Part shown: positions 19,455-26,231 of the stretch, one piece after another
Layout: each line of letters opens with the position of its first letter
Position numbering within the stretch: the first letter of the stretch is position 1
NCBI RefSeq assembly: GCF_900591205.1
Contig: NZ_UUPU01000082.1
Location: 62,001-126,000, forward strand
Direction of reading: 5' to 3'
Length of the DNA stretch: 64,000 nt
DNA from: Pseudomonas viridiflava
GTDB lineage: Bacteria; Pseudomonadota; Gammaproteobacteria; Pseudomonadales; Pseudomonadaceae
Notes under the pieces: generated by a model
Told to the model about the DNA's origin: nothing
Seen by the model: only the letters and a program-made list of their open reading frames with translations
Database searches by the model: none
Program-made: the position numbers and the translations under genes

Positions 19455-19487
19455 CGCCCGTCTCTTTCCAGGAGAAAGAGACGGGCG
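19455..19487. repeat. 14-bp perfect inverted repeat with 5-base loop
   Basis: CGCCCGTCTCTTTC, loop CAGGA, then the exact complement. It is too long to be chance in 1.2 kb and lacks a T-run on either strand, so it is not a standard terminator. Confidence 0.75.
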
Positions 19488-19774
19488 TGGTCTGGCGCAG
19501 CGAAGTGTGCCAAGGGGTGAGGTTGCTGCAATGCAGCGAGGTAGGTCCATCGTCAGCCGCAGTGGGCAGATTGGTCGAGTAGGCATCCATCACTCTTGGG
19601 GAGTGACCGTGCGAGCCGCCGGACGCTAATCGCACTTGGGGAAGAACCACCACGCGAGGGGCGTAGCCTTAAAGGTTCTGGCTACCTGGGCAGGTGCTGT
19701 CATCGACAGCGATCCGTACGCCAATTTTTATACTCACTCGAAAAAACGGTCAAGCGTCACGGCCAAAGCGTGCA

Positions 19775-19859
19775 AAAAGTGGCGACTGTCGCCACTTTTG
19801 TCGCCACGCTCCAGGCCCCGTGCTGCATGGGTTGTCGCCGCTGTCGCCGGAGTCGCCAC
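19775..19859 (+). repeat. Array 2 of TGTCGCC repeats with a 25-bp palindrome
   Basis: Units at 19787-19795, 19799-19807, then a 25-base gap, then 19833-19841, 19842-19850 and 19851-19859 follow the layout of array 1 in the opposite orientation. The first unit is half of a 12+1+12 palindrome (AAAAGTGGCGAC, T, complement; 19775-19799). Spacer sequences differ between arrays while their lengths agree, so the array itself appears to be the conserved feature. Confidence 0.85.
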
Positions 19860-20019
19860 ATCTCTAGACATAGTTCTACGAGAAGCTCGGTTCTAATGCT
19901 GAAACTGCGTTGCACTTGACAGAGATTGAGGGCAATTACTGATAGGTAAAAGAGGAGTGACGCTAATCAAATTTGAAATGGAAGGATGGAACGAAGTGCC
20001 TTCGACAAAAAGCGAGTGA

Positions 20020-20061
20020 ACCCTCCGATCGGCGCGATCAAAGATCGCTTGATCAGAGGGT
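20020..20061 (-). terminator. Probable terminator of the hxs operon
   Basis: A nested stem, ACCCTC-GATC-GCGATC, pairs with GATCGC-GATC-GAGGGT with small interruptions, about 165 bases past the last hxs gene. In the minus-strand transcript a CTTTTTG stretch follows after 9 bases. The T-run is offset, so the assignment is tentative. Confidence 0.5.
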
Positions 20062-20137
20062 TTGGCGGGAAAAGCAAAGTCTCAAGCATCGAAACTTGTT
20101 GATCGGGATACAGCAGCTTCACGAAGGTTGAGCAGCG

Positions 20138-20157
20138 TCTGCTGCAAACGCAGCAGA
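20138..20157. repeat. 8-bp hairpin downstream of the hxs operon
   Basis: TCTGCTGC-AAAC-GCAGCAGA. It lies between the last hxs gene and the stronger stem at 20020-20061; together they could form a composite 3' end. Confidence 0.5.
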
Positions 20158-20224
20158 AAACCGGCCTCAAACGCTTCCTGAAAGTCCCCTGGACGATGAC
20201 ATTTTCGATTCTGCGCAGTGCGAT

Positions 20225-21589
20225 TCATTCAACAATGAACTGATTCATCCCTGAGGGGACTGATTTAGGCAGAGCTTCATCAGTTGACAAAATAGGATCT
20301 GATTGCAGTGCCTCTAGAAACGCGACGACTGCCCGCACGTCGTTTGGCGCCATCGGGTAGATCTCGGCAAGGATGGGGGAGCGGTACCTCAGCAGCCGCC
20401 CCGCGAGTTCCGCTTCGCGAGGTCGGCCTTTCTGCGCGGCAAACATTAATGGAATGGGGTTGAAGTGATGACTAATGACTTCTTCCAAGGATGTGAATAC
20501 ACCGTTGTGCCCCCATGGCCCAGTGCGCGTAACATTACGTAGCGGTGGAGTGCGAAATTGAAAGCGATCTATGGCCAACCCCGTCGCTTTTGCCCTTCCA
20601 TAATCTAAATAACCTCCGTGTTTGCCAACGTCGAGTTGCGGCACGGCAAGTCCGTGATATTTAAAATCCGAGAACTCCTCACCTGTATGACAAACCGCAC
20701 AGCGCCCTTTCCCGAAGAAAATCATCGCTCCTTTTTTTTGCTGCTGAGATAAAGCGGAGATTTCTCCTCTTACATAGCAATCCCAAGCTGCTGGCTTAAG
20801 CTGAAACGCCAAGGAAATGTAAGCTGCCAAGGCATTGCCAATATGAGTAATATCAAAATCACTTGTAGCCGGATAAGCTGATTGGAAGAGTTTTCTATAT
20901 TCTGATTGCATAGGGGTCGAGGCGGCCGAAGTGCCTAACAAACGTTTAACCAAATTACTATAAACATTCAATGTCCGCTCTTGAAAGTTGTCAGGGTCGA
21001 CTGTCATGTCGACTAGATCCGCATGGTAGGTGGCTTGGTTCTCATCTCCGCGGCGTACAGATCGGCCCAGCATCTCATCAGGTTCAACTTGGGGAAAGCT
21101 TGCTGCGACGGCAAGTAGATTTTCGAATCCCTTTGGCAGTTTATTACCCATAGGCGATTCAAAACTCCCATTTTCACCCATCTGTACTCGTCCATCCCAA
21201 AATAGAGCGGTAAAATCGCTTTCTCCACGATTAAAAAACGGGAGCACATTTCTGGGTATGACAAAAGCTTCTGGAGATTGAAGCCTTTGCTCTCCCACTC
21301 CGCTTGAGCCGATGCCCACAGCCATAGGCAACCCGTCAACACTGCCTTTGCTACGGACGTGACAAGTCGCGCAAGTCGTGTTGTTTGGCCCCCCCATGAC
21401 GGGATCAAAAAACAGCATCTGCCCTAACTTTTCCTTCGGCCCCATGAACAACGGCCTAGTAGTCATGGGCTCAACACGATAGGCAGTGAGCACTTTCCTC
21501 AGAAGTTGATCTTCATGGTTAAGTTGCGACGCCTGCAGATGGCTAATCCAGGGGAGGAAAATAAAATATGTAAAAATTGACTTTCTCAT
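20225..21589 (-). CDS. Hxs-associated MauG-like di-haem c-type cytochrome
   Basis: This is a 454-residue periplasmic protein. A signal peptide (RKSIFTYFIFLPWISHLQA) is followed by two haem c motifs, CATCH (73-77) and CAVCH (297-301), in the cytochrome c peroxidase/MauG arrangement; KLGQMLFFDPVM and GHNGVFTSLEEV are family landmarks. MauG uses bis-Fe(IV) chemistry to make tryptophan tryptophylquinone on a partner protein. It ends the hxs operon: its ATG (21587-21589) is one base from the stop of the gene before. A start at 21616 is possible but would precede the signal peptide poorly. Proposed role: oxidative maturation of exported HxsA. Confidence 0.88.
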   Translation of the reverse strand: MRKSIFTYFIFLPWISHLQASQLNHEDQLLRKVLTAYRVEPMTTRPLFMGPKEKLGQMLFFDPVMGGPNNTTCATCHVRSKGSVDGLPMAVGIGSSGVGEQRLQSPEAFVIPRNVLPFFNRGESDFTALFWDGRVQMGENGSFESPMGNKLPKGFENLLAVAASFPQVEPDEMLGRSVRRGDENQATYHADLVDMTVDPDNFQERTLNVYSNLVKRLLGTSAASTPMQSEYRKLFQSAYPATSDFDITHIGNALAAYISLAFQLKPAAWDCYVRGEISALSQQQKKGAMIFFGKGRCAVCHTGEEFSDFKYHGLAVPQLDVGKHGGYLDYGRAKATGLAIDRFQFRTPPLRNVTRTGPWGHNGVFTSLEEVISHHFNPIPLMFAAQKGRPREAELAGRLLRYRSPILAEIYPMAPNDVRAVVAFLEALQSDPILSTDEALPKSVPSGMNQFIVE

Positions 21590-21590
21590 A

Positions 21591-21986
21591 TTAAAATCTA
21601 TCCATGCGATGAGCATCGACCATCTGCTGTACCGTGATTTGTTCTACTTCAAGCACCTCCAGGCCTAACATTGCCAGTTGGTCTTCTGACAGACCCTGAA
21701 TTAATAGCTGTTTACGAAGTATGTCGTAGTCGTGACAGACCATCATCCCAACGTCTGCACTTAACCTGAGACGTTCGGACTGTGGATCATTTCCGATCAA
21801 TCCCCGTAGCGCAGCTTCCTCATGCATTGCCAGGTCGCACTCTAAAGCGAGTCGCTTGTACTCGTCACCGTGACTATATTCGGCAATAAGCGGTCGAACA
21901 TAATCATGGAAAACAATGAAGCCCAGTCCGATCACGGATAGCACGGGAGCCCAAAATCGAATATATCTGTAGACCATATGATTCAT
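21591..21986 (-). CDS. Small one-helix membrane protein of the Hxs operon (TIGR03982-like)
   Basis: This 131-residue protein has one N-terminal transmembrane helix (FWAPVLSVIGLGFIVF, about residues 11-26), so it is probably anchored with the rest in the periplasm. The soluble part has two cysteines (ALECDLAMHEEAAL and VGMMVCHDYDILRKQLL) and ends in a helical segment (GLSEDQLAMLGLEVLEVEQI). It overlaps the hxsA stop by ATGA and is one base from the MauG-like gene. Position and size match the His-Xaa-Ser-associated family known as TIGR03982, from memory of the model name; function is unknown. It could tether the MauG-like protein or bind HxsA. Confidence 0.72.
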   Translation of the reverse strand: MNHMVYRYIRFWAPVLSVIGLGFIVFHDYVRPLIAEYSHGDEYKRLALECDLAMHEEAALRGLIGNDPQSERLRLSADVGMMVCHDYDILRKQLLIQGLSEDQLAMLGLEVLEVEQITVQQMVDAHRMDRF

Positions 21987-22612
21987 TTGGGAACAATCAC
22001 GCCTAAGGCGTTCAGTGTTTGCGTACCCATCATGCCATCTGCAGGCAAGCTGTTATGAGACTGGAATAATTTCAGTGCCAAACGAGTTTGCTCGCCCATC
22101 ACGCCGTCTATGGTGCCAGGTTCATAACCTTTGATAATCAAACCCATCTGTACGCGCCGAATTAGCTCCATGAGTTTTTTATTATTAGGATCGAAATCTG
22201 AGCTGATGGGGCTGACTGTCGAAGGCCTTCCTGCGTCTACAGGGTTGCGGCTACCGGTGGAACCACCAAGACTGTTCGAACCACTCGTTCCAAAGTTGCT
22301 CGAGTAAGGTGTTTTTGGTGCTGAATAGGCAGGACTAGGGGGGGAATAAGTCTTACTTGGAGCCGTGTAAGTCCGGCTTGGAGCAGAGTAGGAACCGCTT
22401 CCTGAACTGTGAGATGAATGCGAGGAATGTGACGAGTGGGATCGATGGGCTGCGTATAGGTTATCGCCGGGCATATTAAGCGGACGCAAGCTGACCGGAT
22501 CGAGTCTGCTGCCGAAAGGATTCTTCAGCCCCTGCTCCAGGGCTTGCACATCCGTGTTTACCAAAGAAGTTCCGGCAATGAATGCTGACAGCGACGTGAT
22601 GAATTTAGACAT
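21983..22612 (-). CDS. hxsA: His-Xaa-Ser repeat protein HxsA, secreted and peptidoglycan-binding
   Basis: This is a 209-residue protein: Sec signal (about 1-24, FITSLSAFIAGTSLVNTDVQA), linker, five tandem His-Xaa-Ser triplets at 56-70 (HRS then HSS four times), then Ser/Pro/Tyr repeats with Tyr at 75, 82, 89, 96 and 103, a Gly/Ser linker, and a C-terminal PG_binding_1 domain (about 145-205, GYEPGTIDGVMGEQTRLALKLF). It is the likely substrate of the two radical-SAM enzymes. The ATG at 22610-22612 follows AAGGGA and overlaps the hxsC stop by 8 bases; a TTG at 22627 is less likely. Confidence 0.92.
   Translation of the reverse strand: MSKFITSLSAFIAGTSLVNTDVQALEQGLKNPFGSRLDPVSLRPLNMPGDNLYAAHRSHSSHSSHSSHSSGSGSYSAPSRTYTAPSKTYSPPSPAYSAPKTPYSSNFGTSGSNSLGGSTGSRNPVDAGRPSTVSPISSDFDPNNKKLMELIRRVQMGLIIKGYEPGTIDGVMGEQTRLALKLFQSHNSLPADGMMGTQTLNALGVIVPK
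22298..22447 (-). repeat. Coding repeats of hxsA: five HxS triplets and a Tyr heptad tract
   Basis: Bases 22447-22403 encode HRS and four HSS triplets. Bases 22390-22298 encode Y-[ST]-[AP]-P-[SK]-x-x units (YSAPSRT, YTAPSKT, YSPPSPA, YSAPKTP, YSS). Codons vary within the repeats (CAT/CAC; TCA, TCC, TCG, TCT, AGT), so the repeat is kept at the protein level and is not a fresh DNA slippage product. Confidence 0.93.
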
Positions 22613-23786
22613 TGATAATCCCTTCAATTTTTTGGATTTTCATCGAATGTTTACCTGGGTGATGCCATGAGAAAAGGCCTGCACACTCTGTTTTCACTCT
22701 GCACGTAGCACAGTCCTCAGCAAACGTACGTTTCCAATCGGAGATGCTTTTGTGTGCATACGGCCACAGAGTTTGTGGCAGAGCGCAGAGTGGGGCATTC
22801 ATCAAAATGGCAGGTACCTTCGCTCGCTTCAGTGTCCTGAAGCCGTGACTGAGCTCCGTGCTCCAGTCTCGAAGGTCAATGTCGGTCAGTTCAGGGTTTG
22901 CCAAAGCAAAGCCAATGGGTTCACATGCCATTAATGCGACCTCACGGACGAAAGGCAAATTACGACCAATGAATTCGCAAAGCGCTGCAAGGTTTTCCAA
23001 AACAGGGCGAATCAGCACGATTCTCAACTGAACGGTTTGCCCAAATCGACGAAGATTCAATAGACCAGCCAGTGTCTCCTCAAATGCCCCCGGACTCTGC
23101 ACGACAAAGTCATGTAGAAAGTCAGCATGCCCATAGAGCGGCACCATCCATGTCACGCGCTCACTCAACCCCTTTAACATGTGCTCAGCATAGATCGGAT
23201 CAGCTAACAGCCTGCCATTGCTCAACACGTCGTACCTAGTGCTAGGATGTTGATGAGCAAAGGTATCAAGCACTAGACGCAGATGATCACCCAGCAACAA
23301 AGGCTCTCCTCCGGAAAATCCCAATGTATGCGGAGAGCTAGCTATATGATTAGCGACTTCTACCGCCTCGTTCACCAACCAGCTATCGTCATGTTTTGTC
23401 GGGGGCTGCGAGCACATTAGGCAATAGCTATTGCACCGATTGGTGAGGAAAACAGTGTGGTGCTGGTCTGTATACCGAAATAGGACATGCGCGTGATTCA
23501 TGTGGTCGGCGACGGCTACCACGTCTTCGTCCATCAGAATGCCGCCGGTTTCAACCACAGCCTCTGCCTGCCATTGGCCTGCGGTGTGGAGATTAGGTGT
23601 CAGTAAAATTAGGTTGGTTAGCCCAGCACTACGCAGTTGCGCAACTTTGGTGATCCCCTCCGCATCTGCGGCCCTCACTAAAAATCTCAATTCGGGTCGC
23701 CACTGCGCGCTCAAATTCTCGAGCGAAATGACTCTGGCTACTGTTCGATATCCAACGCCATGCGTTCGTACACGGACCTTACGCAT
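22605..23786 (-). CDS. hxsC: Radical-SAM enzyme HxsC
   Basis: This 393-residue cytosolic radical-SAM protein has the 4Fe-4S motif CNSYCLMC (Cys118, 122, 125), then a glycine-rich SAM site (LGFSGGEPLLLG). A cysteine-rich C-terminus (EDCATCRVKTECAGLF) probably holds an auxiliary cluster. The N-terminal 110 residues lack Cys and may bind the substrate. A longer frame from 23915 overlaps hxsB by 137 bases; the ATG at 23784-23786 overlaps by only 8, the same overlap as hxsC/hxsA. It is the paired partner of HxsB and probably acts on HxsA before export. The chemistry is unknown. Confidence 0.9.
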   Translation of the reverse strand: MRKVRVRTHGVGYRTVARVISLENLSAQWRPELRFLVRAADAEGITKVAQLRSAGLTNLILLTPNLHTAGQWQAEAVVETGGILMDEDVVAVADHMNHAHVLFRYTDQHHTVFLTNRCNSYCLMCSQPPTKHDDSWLVNEAVEVANHIASSPHTLGFSGGEPLLLGDHLRLVLDTFAHQHPSTRYDVLSNGRLLADPIYAEHMLKGLSERVTWMVPLYGHADFLHDFVVQSPGAFEETLAGLLNLRRFGQTVQLRIVLIRPVLENLAALCEFIGRNLPFVREVALMACEPIGFALANPELTDIDLRDWSTELSHGFRTLKRAKVPAILMNAPLCALPQTLWPYAHKSISDWKRTFAEDCATCRVKTECAGLFSWHHPGKHSMKIQKIEGIINV

Positions 23787-25224
23787 CAGAATATCCAGCT
23801 GGGTGAGCCCAGCGATAGGCAATATCGAGAAAATCGTCGTCGGCAGTTCGTAACTTATGAAAAAAGTATTCGAAGAGCCATTTATGTCGTTTGCAGTGTT
23901 CAGTAAGCAAAGCAACAGTCCTCATGTCACCAAACTCAGCTTGCGCCCCCACTGGATCAGGCCCGCAAAAACTATTGAACGCGCAAATTTCACAGCCCAC
24001 TGCTTGAGTAGAAATACTTGTTTCTATCAGCTGCCTCATGACAGGAGAAGTCATTAACTGTGCAAGGGACTCACCAATAGAACCTAAACGCAAAGAACAA
24101 TCTCCGGTTTCGGCGAGCATCCGTGCCTCGTCGCTTGGATAGACATAACCATCGTAGTTGTAGACCAGGACAGCAAGGCCAGACCCTGTCGGGCTTTGCA
24201 AATCGACGTAACCCGCATCGAAGGGTGATAAAAGTTTGTTAAAAATTAGTGCGGCGGTACCTTCACGTAACTCAGTACCTCTGGCGTTCCATTCTAAGAC
24301 ACGATGCAAAGCTTTCTGATAGAAATTTTTGAACTCTGGAAGGGTGTATCCCAAATGCTTGATGTTGCGTTTGGCAAATCCAAACAAGCTTAACGGTCGT
24401 ATGAAAATTTCGGTGAATCCATTTTTTACATACTCATCCACAATGGCCTCAGGGTACGCAAGAGAGGCTTTAGTTGTGGTCATCAATGCTGCAACCGCGT
24501 GTGGCCCCATGATACGCCGTGCCAGTTCGATTCCTGCCAAAGTCCGGGCATGCGAATCACGCGATGGTAATGGCCGGTTTTTATTGTGCAACGTCGACGG
24601 GCCGTCAAGGCTCGTTGAGAGGTAGACCTGATTATTTCTAAAATACTCACACATTCCAGAGGTTAATTGGTGCAACGTTGACGCAACCACGAAACGAATA
24701 CGGCGCTTGTGTTCCAGATTCATCTTTTGAATAAGATCAATTGCTCGTTGAATAAGATCGAAACGGAGCAGCGGGTCGCCACCTTGAAACTCAATTGTCA
24801 GAGCATTGGCCTGACTTTGAAAAATAGTCGCGCAAGCAGCATCAATCTGAATTGGGGTCATTGAGTGACCCACATCTTCAAGACGTCTGCTGACTTGGCA
24901 GTATTGACAAGAATGTTCGCATTGAAGGGTAGGCACAATTATGTGCAAAGACTGACCTGCCAATACAGTTTCTTTCCGAGCCGCTATTCGTGATCGTAAT
25001 AGCTCTAGAGTTCCGAAAGAACTTTTTCCGGTTAAAAAATACTTAGATTGTAGTTCCGCGCGCTTTTTGAACTCTAATTTTTCAGGTGCTTGGACTAGAG
25101 CCGACAATTCCTGTTGCGTCAAAAAGGCATGGTCACCTGCAGCACTAACGGCTACAACGGACTGATCGTCGAACCGATGAAAACCGAATGGCAGCAAGCT
25201 TCCCACAACGAAGTTAGCGCTCAT
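23779..25224 (-). CDS. hxsB: Radical-SAM/SPASM enzyme HxsB
   Basis: This is a 481-residue radical-SAM enzyme. The cluster motif CEHSCQYC (Cys102, 106, 109) is followed by the SAM-binding EFQGGDPLLRF. The C-terminal SPASM-like region (about 405-445) contains CEICAFNSFCGPDP and a later EHCKRHKW, as in peptide-maturing enzymes of the sactionine and PQQ type. The first 90 residues resemble a peptide-recognition domain, but this is inferred. ATG 25222-25224 overlaps the hxsD stop as ATGA. Two different radical-SAM enzymes in tandem define the Hxs system. Confidence 0.92.
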   Translation of the reverse strand: MSANFVVGSLLPFGFHRFDDQSVVAVSAAGDHAFLTQQELSALVQAPEKLEFKKRAELQSKYFLTGKSSFGTLELLRSRIAARKETVLAGQSLHIIVPTLQCEHSCQYCQVSRRLEDVGHSMTPIQIDAACATIFQSQANALTIEFQGGDPLLRFDLIQRAIDLIQKMNLEHKRRIRFVVASTLHQLTSGMCEYFRNNQVYLSTSLDGPSTLHNKNRPLPSRDSHARTLAGIELARRIMGPHAVAALMTTTKASLAYPEAIVDEYVKNGFTEIFIRPLSLFGFAKRNIKHLGYTLPEFKNFYQKALHRVLEWNARGTELREGTAALIFNKLLSPFDAGYVDLQSPTGSGLAVLVYNYDGYVYPSDEARMLAETGDCSLRLGSIGESLAQLMTSPVMRQLIETSISTQAVGCEICAFNSFCGPDPVGAQAEFGDMRTVALLTEHCKRHKWLFEYFFHKLRTADDDFLDIAYRWAHPAGYSDA

Positions 25225-25703
25225 TCATCGGCCTCCATAAACATATCCAGCCGCACTAATGTATTTAGTGGAATTTTCCTACGAACAACTTCGTCATCCA
25301 ATAATTGCGTCAAAAGCTCATTGAACATAGGAATGTTCGATTTTGAACAAAGCGCCTGAAGGCCCGCGTCCACCTGCCGCAACTCGTACCCTCTATGAAT
25401 CAATTCAGCTTGAAGAGCAAGCGATAAAGGGCGGTTGATATCTACCCAAAGTTTGGCCGGAGATGACTCAGGATAGATGAGATTGATATTCGTCACGGGC
25501 AACATTCCATTGATTTGCTTTATACATTGGCTCCACTCCAAAGAGCTGATTACATGCTGACGTGTTCTGCTGATGAAACCAATTCCAACATTACGTTTTA
25601 CTCTGAACTTAAATCTTGACGAAAGATAGCAATATGATGTCGCTCCGTCCAAGTTTTTTTGGCTGACACAAACCCGCGCAGCTAACGGTGGCTTGCCTGT
25701 CAA
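25221..25703 (-). CDS. hxsD: Small Hxs-system protein HxsD (start uncertain)
   Basis: Up to 160 residues are open. The C-terminal part has FNELLTQLLDDEVVRRKIP, which fits the HxsD signature LLNDYxLRE loosely (LL, D, R and conservative changes). It is the first gene of the operon, as is usual, and overlaps hxsB by 4 bases. The open frame starts at a TTG (25701-25703) with no ribosome site; a TTG at 25650-25652 giving about 143 residues is also possible, so the N-terminus is open. Family HxsD proteins are about 100 residues, so this one is longer than usual. Function unknown; perhaps a leader-peptide or substrate adaptor. Confidence 0.72.
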   Translation of the reverse strand: MTGKPPLAARVCVSQKNLDGATSYCYLSSRFKFRVKRNVGIGFISRTRQHVISSLEWSQCIKQINGMLPVTNINLIYPESSPAKLWVDINRPLSLALQAELIHRGYELRQVDAGLQALCSKSNIPMFNELLTQLLDDEVVRRKIPLNTLVRLDMFMEADE

Positions 25704-25741
25704 AAAATAGGTGGGCTAGACCCCAAATCTTGCATCTCTAA

Positions 25742-25956
25742 GTGACAGTTTTTGGCCGATTCCGTTGGAAACAGTCGGTCTGCCAAAACTGCCTGATCAT
25801 TGACTGGTGAAATGCCTTTTTTTGCACGCTGCTACGTGAAATCCGAGTCCGGAAGCCCCTACCAAAAGTAAAGATTTCAATCTCGGACGCGTACTTTTCT
25901 GATGCGCAAACCATGGCCTACTTTTTCAACAGAATCGGCCGGTTTCTGCCTGTCGC
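25742..25956. repeat. MITE-like element with imperfect terminal inverted repeats
   Basis: GGCCGATTC-x-GTTG-x-AAA-x-AGT at 25754-25776 is matched, inverted, by the sequence at 25919-25940, with about 4-5 mismatches in 22. Short outer GxGACAG matches extend the repeats. The enclosed 140 bases carry no gene. It lies directly upstream of hxsD. Similar repeats are common next to insertion sequences, but no transposase is present. Confidence 0.5.
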
Positions 25957-26085
25957 CACCTTCCGACTCGGATCGATTGCGACCTGTTGTCCCGACCGCT
26001 GTAAGAAGATCACTGCTTATCATGGATGCGAAGCAAGGTTTTCAGATCGAATACAAGCGAGGGTCAATGGAATGCTATTTCATGA

Positions 26086-26107
26086 GGTATTCCAATTGGT
26101 ATTCCAA
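26086..26107. repeat. GGTATTCCAA pair at the right island end
   Basis: GGTATTCCAA (26086-26095) and TTGGTATTCCAA (26096-26107) repeat with a 12-base step, as at 14560-14580. They lie about 60 bases inside the att-like sequence, the expected position for integrase arm or excisionase sites. Confidence 0.65.
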
Positions 26108-26168
26108 TCAAAATACAAAACTAATATTAACGATAATAATCAATAGGACAAATTACCGTTTCAGATTA

Positions 26169-26181
26169 CCCCGGCCCACCA
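26169..26181 (+). other. Candidate attR (degenerate ssrA 3' end)
   Basis: CCCCGGCCCACCA equals the last bases of tmRNA (CCCCGGCTCCACCA) with one base missing. It lies 60 bases beyond the right-end repeats. The short match and the missing base leave doubt about the exact boundary. Confidence 0.55.
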
Positions 26182-26198
26182 AATAAGCACTATAAATC

Positions 26199-26231
26199 AG
26201 GCACTTAGCGTTCATCGCAAGTGCCTTTTTT
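26199..26231 (+). terminator. Terminator beyond the island, probably the original ssrA terminator
   Basis: AGGCACTT and AAGTGCCT pair around a 12-base loop and are followed by a T-run. Its distance from the att-like copy (18 bases) matches a terminator directly downstream of an intact ssrA, so it probably served ssrA before insertion. Confidence 0.75.

Larger units (their letters stand above)
19031..20224. other. 1.2-kb stretch without a convincing gene, rich in inverted repeats
   Basis: Open frames on both strands overlap each other, have no family resemblance and no good ribosome sites. The stretch holds at least five palindromes or hairpins (19303-19319, 19455-19487, 19775-19799, 20020-20061, 20138-20157) and repeat array 2. 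It may contain the control region or origin of the element, or untranslated RNA. A tail-to-head remnant of a lost gene cannot be excluded. Confidence 0.6.
14446..26181. mobile_element. Genomic island inserted at ssrA (about 11.7 kb)
   Basis: The island spans from the tmRNA CCA end to a degenerate CCCCGGCCCACCA copy. It contains a P4-type integrase next to the left end, a second tyrosine recombinase, a DUF3987 gene, repeat arrays and the Hxs operon. GGTATTCCAA repeats lie near both ends with the same 12-base spacing. The hxs part is visibly richer in A/T than the backbone. The right boundary is an inference from the att-like copy and the terminator that follows it. No tail, capsid or conjugation genes are present, so it resembles a satellite or integrative element with cargo. 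Confidence 0.82.

Noticed and set aside
19088..19582. 164-codon plus-strand frame (and overlapping minus-strand frames of 91-112 codons)
   Set aside because: They run through perfect inverted repeats, overlap each other and show no domain or ribosome site.
17486..19859. TGTCGCC repeats as a CRISPR array
   Set aside because: Units are 9 bases, partly back to back, with no 20-40 base unique spacers and no cas genes.
19596..19919. Plus-strand frame sharing VAT-type repeats with the 117-residue protein
   Set aside because: The similarity is limited to the repeat array; a one-base difference changes the frame and the spacers do not match, so it is read as a DNA array, not a paralogous gene.
19967..20170. 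67-codon minus-strand frame after the hxs operon
   Set aside because: It contains two hairpins and no ribosome site; more likely the 3' untranslated end.
14446..26181. Island as a complete prophage
   Set aside because: No capsid, portal, terminase, tail or lysis genes are present; only recombinases, a DUF3987 gene and cargo.
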